From: CAZHTS01 sp964535315
Lineage (GTDB): Bacteria > Chloroflexota > Anaerolineae > Anaerolineales > Anaerolineaceae
Assembly (NCBI GenBank): GCA_964535315.1
Contig: CAZHTS010000095.1
Location: 1 to 16,716, forward strand
Direction: 5' to 3'
DNA length: 16,716 nt
Of the stretch, positions 6,093-11,421 are shown one piece after another. The position numbers and the translations under genes were made by a program. The notes beneath the pieces are model-generated. The model was not told the origin of the DNA, made no database searches, and saw only the letters and a list, made by a program, of their open reading frames with translations. How positions within the stretch are numbered: the first letter of the stretch is position 1; each line of letters starts with the position of its first letter.

Positions 6093-7010
6093 CTACTCTC
6101 CTCCCTGCCCGGCAAATGGGCAGGGATTTTTTTTACAGCGGGCCGCATCGAAAAAGGCCAGCAGGCGGCGCCCGTACTCCTCTCCTACCTGCCAGTAACC
6201 ACCGTGGCCCACGCCGGGGACGATCCACAACTGTGCGTTGGGCCCGGCCGCCAGGGCCTGCTGCTGCGAACGGTTGTTTTCGGCCTCCAACTCACCGGCC
6301 ACGATCAACACCGGCCTGGGCGCCAGGCGTGGCAGCGCCGCAATCGGGCTGACCGCCGCCGGCCGCACCCCGGTTTGCAGCCAGTACATGCCTGCCACCA
6401 GGCGCTGCACCTGCCATTCGACAGAAAGCGGCGGCGCAGCGGGATGGGTCAGCTCATACCACAAATCCAGGTTATTGCCCTCGGCCACCACGGCGCGCAG
6501 TTCGGGCGTTTCGGCGGCGGCCAGGATGACGGCCGTGCCGCCCGCCGAAAACCCCAGCGCCCCCAGCCATTGCACCCCCGGCTGGCTCTGGGCAAAGGCC
6601 GCCATACGGCGCACGTCGCCGGCCTCACGATACCCCAGAGTAGCAACCCCGCCGGCGCAGTTGCGGTGCTCGATCGCCAGTGAGCCGTAACCCTGGCGGG
6701 CCAGCAGTCCGGCTTCCAGCATCATCCCATCCCGGTTGGCGCCGTTGCCGCCCAACAACAAGATCACCGCCCCGTTTTGCGGCGGGCGCCACCAGCCCCG
6801 CAGACGCAGGCCATCCTCACTCAACAACGTGACGGATTGGTAACCGGCCGGAGCCGCCTGCGGCGGCGGGCAGGGCGGATGGGTAAAGGCGCGCACATAC
6901 CCGTAGCTGAAGGCGCCCAGCAGCACCAGCCAGGCAAACAGCAGGGCCAGGAATAGCCGCGGCGCCACCCACACGACGCGCTGACGCGTCGTCTTCACCT
7001 TATCGCCCAT
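6093..7010 (-). CDS. membrane-anchored alpha/beta hydrolase
   Basis: The 305-residue protein starts with basic residues, then one hydrophobic segment at about 18-40, consistent with an N-terminal membrane anchor and an extracytoplasmic domain. The hydrolase core shows LLLGGNGANRDG (84-95) as the oxyanion strand region, GFSAGG (153-158) with S155 as nucleophile, and GVGHGG (266-271) with H269. The acid residue is not the usual Asp: the expected position reads AGELEAENN, so E240 or a nearby Glu would have to serve. Substrate is unknown; esterase or peptidase-like activity is possible. GGGAGG six bases upstream sets the start at 7010, while the ATG at 7049 falls inside a hairpin. It is downstream of the GH25 gene on the same strand. 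Its last residues, including KKNPCPF, are encoded across the plus-strand terminator of the DUF4332 unit. Confidence 0.85.
   Translation of the reverse strand: MGDKVKTTRQRVVWVAPRLFLALLFAWLVLLGAFSYGYVRAFTHPPCPPPQAAPAGYQSVTLLSEDGLRLRGWWRPPQNGAVILLLGGNGANRDGMMLEAGLLARQGYGSLAIEHRNCAGGVATLGYREAGDVRRMAAFAQSQPGVQWLGALGFSAGGTAVILAAAETPELRAVVAEGNNLDLWYELTHPAAPPLSVEWQVQRLVAGMYWLQTGVRPAAVSPIAALPRLAPRPVLIVAGELEAENNRSQQQALAAGPNAQLWIVPGVGHGGYWQVGEEYGRRLLAFFDAARCKKNPCPFAGQGGE
6102..6134 (+). terminator. intrinsic terminator of the DUF4332 unit, inside the opposing CDS
   Basis: A 9-bp GC-rich perfect stem (6102-6110 with 6118-6126) with a 7-base loop is followed by eight T (6127-6134). It ends the plus-strand unit 22 bases past the DUF4332 stop. 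On the other strand the same bases encode residues 293-303 of the alpha/beta hydrolase; the T-run becomes two lysine codons. Confidence 0.9.
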
Positions 7011-7031
7011 CTCTGGCCTCCCATTCCAACA

Positions 7032-7066
7032 GGCTGCCCCTGCCGGCAATTGCCGCAGGGGCAGCC
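7032..7066. repeat. 35-base near-perfect palindrome between GH25 and hydrolase genes
   Basis: A 12-bp perfect stem (7032-7043 with 7055-7066) encloses the smaller palindrome GGCAATTGCC, offset by one C. It lies between the GH25 stop and the hydrolase ribosome site, both minus strand. No T-run follows on either strand, so it is not a standard intrinsic terminator. A leaky terminator, an mRNA-stability hairpin or a protein site are all possible. Confidence 0.8.
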
Positions 7067-7090
7067 CGATCCAATACCAGGATCAAAGCC

Positions 7091-7810
7091 TCAATGCAGT
7101 TCGGGGTGCGCCGCCCACAACCGGGCCACCTTCTCTTCGAGGGTCGGCTCGGGGGTCGGGCCGACCGAGACACCCGCCCAGGCGCGCAAATCCTCCAGCG
7201 AGCCGTTATACCAGTTCATGTCAAGCCCCTTGCTCTCCATGCCAAAGCCGGGGCCATCGCCCTTGTCGGTCCACTGCCAGAACTTCCAGGTCGTCCAGTT
7301 CTTGACCGTCGGCTCGGGCACGCCATAATGGGCGATCCATAGCGGATAATCGCTCAGCCAGCTGGGGAACGGCTTGAGCAAATTAACAATCATGTTGGGG
7401 TTGGAGTAGAAGATCGGTTTACGCTTGACCGCCGTCTCCACCTCGGTCAGAAAGGTTTTGATCATCGTGGTCAACGTTGAAACGGCCGGCAGCGGCCAGG
7501 TCGAGACCACCTCCAGATCCATGACCGGCGGCAATTCACCGGGATCGTCGGTCAGCAGTTTGATCAGGTACTGCGCCTGCTTGCTGGCGCTGACACGATA
7601 GTCAAAGAAGTGGTATGCACCGCGCAGCATCCCCACCGCCTTGGCCCCGCTCCAGTTATACGTAAAATCCTGGTCGGTGAACTGGCCCTGGCTGGCCTTG
7701 ATGAAAACAAACTGCGCCCCTGCCGCCTTGGCCTTCGACCAATTGATCTGCTGGGGAGTAGCATTGTCGTCTTGCCAGAAGGAAACATCAATCCCCATTG
7801 CTCGTTCCAT
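7091..7810 (-). CDS. GH25 lysozyme (N-acetylmuramidase) without signal peptide
   Basis: The 239-residue protein is a single glycoside hydrolase family 25 domain, which cuts the beta-1,4 bond between N-acetylmuramic acid and N-acetylglucosamine. GIDVSFWQ (6-13) supplies D8. VMDLE (96-100) gives the D98/E100 catalytic pair. FWQWTDKG at 177-184 and GLDMNWYNG at 195-203, with D197, complete the barrel pattern. A short tail, PTPEPTLEEKVARLWAAHP, follows. There is no signal peptide or membrane segment, so export or release is unexplained; such architecture is common in phage-type lysins, but no phage genes are near. The start at 7810 has GGAGG five bases upstream. Earlier ATGs at 7822 and 7897 have no ribosome site, and 7897 lies in the promoter. 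A consensus promoter at 7869-7897 drives it, divergent from the LysM-M23 gene. Confidence 0.9.
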   Translation of the reverse strand: MERAMGIDVSFWQDDNATPQQINWSKAKAAGAQFVFIKASQGQFTDQDFTYNWSGAKAVGMLRGAYHFFDYRVSASKQAQYLIKLLTDDPGELPPVMDLEVVSTWPLPAVSTLTTMIKTFLTEVETAVKRKPIFYSNPNMIVNLLKPFPSWLSDYPLWIAHYGVPEPTVKNWTTWKFWQWTDKGDGPGFGMESKGLDMNWYNGSLEDLRAWAGVSVGPTPEPTLEEKVARLWAAHPELH

Positions 7811-7868
7811 AGCGCCCTCCATGAAAAAATTCGAATGGATGCAATTCGCCCCCCTGATCTTCATGATT

Positions 7869-7897
7869 ATTATAGAAACAAAGCGCGGTAGTGTCAA
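7869..7897 (-). promoter_or_regulatory. consensus sigma-70-type promoter for the GH25 gene
   Basis: On the minus strand TTGACA (7897-7892), a 17-base spacer and TATAAT (7874-7869) match the consensus perfectly at both hexamers. Transcription would begin near 7862, giving a leader of about 50 bases to the ATG at 7810. Confidence 0.85.
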
Positions 7898-7932
7898 TTA
7901 CGCCCCAGGCAGAGATCCATGCAGTGCGCCGC

Positions 7933-7961
7933 TTGACCCTGCCCGGGGCTTGTGTTATGAT
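7933..7961 (+). promoter_or_regulatory. sigma-70-type promoter for the LysM-M23 gene
   Basis: TTGACC (7933-7938), a 17-base spacer and TATGAT (7956-7961), with TGT directly before the -10 as an extended element. Start would be near 7968, only about 17 bases before the ATG at 7985, with AGGAAG in between. It is back to back with the GH25 promoter; the two -35 boxes are 35 bases apart. Confidence 0.75.
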
Positions 7962-7984
7962 GACAGGTAGAGGAAGATCAAATT

Positions 7985-9196
7985 ATGTACGAACAACCTA
8001 CATCGCAGGCACCGTCTGCCGCGCCGGAAGACGCAACGGCAGACTCTTCTGAGATGCAAGCCGCACAACCCGCACAACAAGACTGGCGGCAAATTTGGGA
8101 AAATCTGGTACGTTTGGGGTTAGGAGAAGTTGCTTTACGCATCGGCACGGGGTTATCCTCCATCGTGCTGATTTTACTGGTAATCTGGGTCATGGGGAAC
8201 TTTTATCTCAACGGGCAAATCGACGCCCCGCGTGAAGCGGTCATGGCTGCCGGCCTGCCTACCCCTGTCAGCCCCATCCTTCCGCCCGATTTCACCCCGC
8301 AATCGCTGTTTTCAGTCGGTGTGCCACGCCTGGCCGTGCTGCACACCACCCTGCCCAGCCTGCCTCGTTTTGACGTCTCGACCTACGAAGTACAGAAAGG
8401 CGACACCATCTTTGGCATCGCCGAAAAGTTCAACCTCAAACCCGAAACCATCCTGTGGGGCAATTACCACATCCTGGCCGACGACCCCCATCGCCTGCGC
8501 CCCGGACAAAAACTAAACATCCTGCCGGTCAACGGCGTGTACTATAAATGGAACGCCGGCGACGGCCTGACCGCCGTCTCCAAATATTTCAGCGTCCAGC
8601 CCGAAGATATCGTCGCCTGGCCGGGCAACCATTTCGACGCCGATAAGATCGGCGATTACGCCAACCCCAACATCGCCGCCGACAGTTGGGTGATCATCCC
8701 CGGCGGGCGGCGCGAGTTCATCACCTGGAGCGCCCCGCGCATCACCCGCGACAACCCTGGCGTGGCCAAGATCATGGGCCCCGGCTTCTGCGGCACGGTC
8801 ACCGATGGCGCCATGGGCGTCGGCACCTTCATCTGGCCCTCGACCGAAAAGTATCTCTCCGGCTACGATTACTCCACCGAAACCAACCACTTTGGCATCG
8901 ACATCGGCGGCAAGCTTGGCAATCCGATCTTCGCCACCGATAACGGCGTGGTCGTCTATTCGGGCTGGAACAACTGGGGTTACGGCAATGTGGTCGTCGT
9001 CGATCACGGCAACGGCTGGCAATCGCTCTACGCCCACCTGCAAACCATCCTGGTTTCGTGCGGCGCCAGCGTCTACCAGGGCGGCACGATCGGCTACATG
9101 GGCAGCACCGGTAACTCCTCCGGCCCGCATCTGCACTTTGAACTGCGCAGCGACAAATACGGTCGCCCCAACCCCTGGGATTACCTGCAAAAGTAA
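7985..9196 (+). CDS. membrane-anchored LysM-LysM-M23 metallopeptidase
   Basis: The 403-residue protein has an N-terminal cytoplasmic tail rich in Ala, Pro and Gln, and one membrane segment at about 55-75. The outside part has two LysM domains (about 134-180, with QKGDTIFGIAEKF, and 187-238), then an M23 peptidase domain (about 290-403). The M23 zinc ligands are H302 and D306 in HFGIDIG and H384 in HLHFE, with H351 in SLYAH as the catalytic base. M23 enzymes cut peptidoglycan cross-bridge or stem peptides, and LysM binds the glycan. All active residues are present, so enzyme activity is expected. Only two cysteines exist, C269 and C359, and the paralogue at 13930-15015 has both in matching places. 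AGGAAG at 7971-7976 precedes the ATG. The gene diverges from the GH25 muramidase. Confidence 0.92.
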   Translation: MYEQPTSQAPSAAPEDATADSSEMQAAQPAQQDWRQIWENLVRLGLGEVALRIGTGLSSIVLILLVIWVMGNFYLNGQIDAPREAVMAAGLPTPVSPILPPDFTPQSLFSVGVPRLAVLHTTLPSLPRFDVSTYEVQKGDTIFGIAEKFNLKPETILWGNYHILADDPHRLRPGQKLNILPVNGVYYKWNAGDGLTAVSKYFSVQPEDIVAWPGNHFDADKIGDYANPNIAADSWVIIPGGRREFITWSAPRITRDNPGVAKIMGPGFCGTVTDGAMGVGTFIWPSTEKYLSGYDYSTETNHFGIDIGGKLGNPIFATDNGVVVYSGWNNWGYGNVVVVDHGNGWQSLYAHLQTILVSCGASVYQGGTIGYMGSTGNSSGPHLHFELRSDKYGRPNPWDYLQK

Positions 9197-9258
9197 TCCG
9201 CTCCGGCGGGTGGTCACACCAATCGCAGGGGAGCCTCGCGTTTGGATGGAGGCACACC

Positions 9259-10095
9259 ATGAGCGCAAGCCAAGACATTCGTCCTTCGCCCATTGCCGGT
9301 TTATGGTACACCAGCAACCCGGAACAGTTACGCCGGCAGATTAATCAATATCTCGCCCAGGCCGAACTGCCGGAGTTGGCCGGTGAGGTCGTGGCCATCA
9401 TCGCCCCGCATGCCGGTTATCGCTACTCGGGACGCACAGCCGGGTATGCTTTTCGCACCATCGCCGGCAGGCAGTACGAGCAGGTGGTCGTGCTTTCGCC
9501 CTTCCACGGTTATCACCCCGCCCCGCTGCTGGTCAGCGCCCACGCCGCCTACCAGACGCCGTTGGGCGCCGTCCCGGTCGACCGCCAGGCAATTGAGAGC
9601 CTGGATCAGCGTCTCAGCGCCCGCCTGACGTCCATCTCGCACGACGAAGAACACTCGCTGGAAATCGAGCTGCCCTTCCTGCAATGCGCCCTGGCCGGCC
9701 CCTTCCGGCTACTGCCGGTCATGATGCGCAGCCAGTCGCCGCAAATGGCCCGCATGCTGGGCGAAGCCCTGGCGCAGGAACTGAGCGGGCGTTCGGCGCT
9801 GCTGGTGGGCAGCACCGACCTGTCGCATTTCTACGATCAACAAGAGGCCGACCGGCTGGATGCCGAGATGTTACACCAGATCGCCAATTTCTCGCCAGAA
9901 GGCATGTTACAGGCCGAACGTGAGGGCAAGGGCTTTGCCTGCGGCGTGGCGCCGGTGGCCGCATTGTTGTGGGCCGCGCATCACCTGGGCGCCAACCAGG
10001 TGCACATCCTCCATCACAGCACCTCAGGAGACGTCACCGGGGATCGCTCGTCTGTGGTCGGCTACGGCGCGGCGGTGATCCTCAAGACTGCATGA
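9259..10095 (+). CDS. amrB: MEMO-like protein (AmmeMemoRadiSam system protein B)
   Basis: The 278-residue protein is of the MEMO family. Conserved blocks are IIAPHAGYRYSG (47-58), VVVLSPFHGY (76-85), EEHSLEIELPFLQ (130-142), VGSTDLSHFY (183-192) and ACGVAPVAALL (227-237). Residues H51, H83 and C228 correspond to the metal-binding His-His-Cys set known from human MEMO1. In bacteria the protein usually belongs to a three-part set with AMMECR1 and a radical-SAM protein; neither is in this window, so the partners are elsewhere or missing. The role in bacteria is not established. GGATGGAGG six bases upstream fixes the start. It lies 62 bases after the LysM-M23 gene, with no terminator visible, so read-through is possible. 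Its stop overlaps the next ATG by four bases. Confidence 0.93.
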   Translation: MSASQDIRPSPIAGLWYTSNPEQLRRQINQYLAQAELPELAGEVVAIIAPHAGYRYSGRTAGYAFRTIAGRQYEQVVVLSPFHGYHPAPLLVSAHAAYQTPLGAVPVDRQAIESLDQRLSARLTSISHDEEHSLEIELPFLQCALAGPFRLLPVMMRSQSPQMARMLGEALAQELSGRSALLVGSTDLSHFYDQQEADRLDAEMLHQIANFSPEGMLQAEREGKGFACGVAPVAALLWAAHHLGANQVHILHHSTSGDVTGDRSSVVGYGAAVILKTA

Positions 10096-11420
10096 GCGCC
10101 GCCGACATCGCCCTGATCGCCGTCCTGATCACCCTCAACGGTTTCTTCGTCGGGGTGGAATTTGCCGCGGTGGCCTCGCGCCGCGCCCGGCTGGACATGC
10201 TCGACGAAGCCAACAGCCGCGCCATGCAGATCGTCCACACCTGGCTCGACCAGCCCGCCGCCCGCGACCGGCTGATCGCTGCCTCACAGTTGGGCATCAC
10301 CGTGGTCAGCCTGGCGCTGGGGGCCGCCGGCGAAAACGCCTTCGAAGCCTGGCTGGAGCCCTATTTTCACACGCTGGCGCTGCCCGCCACGCTGCAATTC
10401 CTGGAGACGATCCTGCCCGCCATCCCACTGGTGCTCTCGCTGACCCTGGTCACCTCGCTGCACGTCGTGCTGGGCGAACAGGTGCCCAAGGTGGCCGTGC
10501 TGCGGGCGCCCGAGCGCTTTGCGCTGTTTGCCGCCCCGATCATGCGCGTCTTCAGCACGGTGTTCAAATGGTTCATCGACGTCCTGGATTGGGCCACCCG
10601 CCAGATTCTGGAAATGATCGGAATTTCTTCCGGCGACGCGCATTCGCCCACCGTCTCGCTCGAAGAACTGCGCCAGATGGTCAGCGGGCCCGAGGTCGAA
10701 GGGGTGATCGACCCGCCGGAACGGGAGATGCTTTCGGCCATCATCGACTTTGGCGAACTGTTGGTGCGCCAGGTCAGCGTGCCGCGCACCGGCATCGTCG
10801 CCGTGGAGGCCAGCACCCCCCTGCCCGAGGTGGTACAGACGGCCATTCAGCACGCCGTCACCAAGTTTCCGGTCTACGAGGAAAACCTGGATCACGTCGT
10901 CGGCATCCTGCACCTGCGCGACCTGATGGAGGCCATGCACCGCAACGGCAGCGACCCCAACCGCACCGCCCGTGACCTGGCGCGCGAGGCGCTCTTCGTC
11001 CCCGAGACCATCTCGGTCAACGACCTGCTGCACCAGTTCCGCACCCGGCGCATGCACATGGCCATCGTCCTGGACGAATTTGGCGGCACCGCCGGGCTGG
11101 TCACGCTCGAAGACCTGCTGGAAGAAATCGTCGGCGAGGTACGCGACCCGTTCGACTCGGCCCCGCCCACCATCCAGCCCCTGCCCGATGGCAGCGCCCT
11201 GCTGGAAGGGCTGGCGCTGATCGAAGAGATCAACGAATATTTTGGCCTGCACCTGGTCGACCCCTATTACGACACCATCGCCGGTTACGTGTTGGGCAAA
11301 CTGGGGCGCATCCCCCAGACCGGCGACAGCGTGGAAGACAGCGAACAGGGCATCCAGCTCAAGGTAGACGGCATGGATCACCTGCGCGTCGCCCGCATCC
11401 TGCTCACCCGCCTGAAATAA
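10092..11420 (+). CDS. CNNM/CorC-family membrane protein (DUF21, CBS pair, CorC_HlyC domain)
   Basis: The 442-residue protein starts with a DUF21/CNNM membrane region: hydrophobic segments near 4-26, 60-80, 105-127 and 140-166, with LNGFFVGVEFAAVASRRARL at 15-34. Next are two CBS motifs, about 225-283 and 295-350, ending in the signature AGLVTLEDLLEEIVGEVRDP (334-353). A C-terminal CorC_HlyC domain follows at about 362-440. Relatives are linked to magnesium or cobalt efflux, and older annotation calls them hemolysins; transport here is inferred from family. The CBS pair probably senses adenine nucleotides. The start at 10092 overlaps the MEMO stop by four bases (ATGA), indicating coupling. 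An upstream in-frame extension from 9969 only runs through the MEMO gene and is rejected. PriA begins one base after its stop. Confidence 0.92.
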   Translation: MSAADIALIAVLITLNGFFVGVEFAAVASRRARLDMLDEANSRAMQIVHTWLDQPAARDRLIAASQLGITVVSLALGAAGENAFEAWLEPYFHTLALPATLQFLETILPAIPLVLSLTLVTSLHVVLGEQVPKVAVLRAPERFALFAAPIMRVFSTVFKWFIDVLDWATRQILEMIGISSGDAHSPTVSLEELRQMVSGPEVEGVIDPPEREMLSAIIDFGELLVRQVSVPRTGIVAVEASTPLPEVVQTAIQHAVTKFPVYEENLDHVVGILHLRDLMEAMHRNGSDPNRTARDLAREALFVPETISVNDLLHQFRTRRMHMAIVLDEFGGTAGLVTLEDLLEEIVGEVRDPFDSAPPTIQPLPDGSALLEGLALIEEINEYFGLHLVDPYYDTIAGYVLGKLGRIPQTGDSVEDSEQGIQLKVDGMDHLRVARILLTRLK

Positions 11421-11421
11421 C

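Noticed and set aside
7811..7897. Longer GH25 start at 7897
   Set aside because: It would translate the promoter hexamers, lacks a ribosome site, and gives no signal peptide. The 7810 start has GGAGG in place.
9969..10091. N-terminal extension of the CNNM/CorC ORF
   Set aside because: It only reads through the MEMO gene in another frame and encodes an Arg/Gly/His-rich stretch. The start at 10092 gives the proper membrane region.
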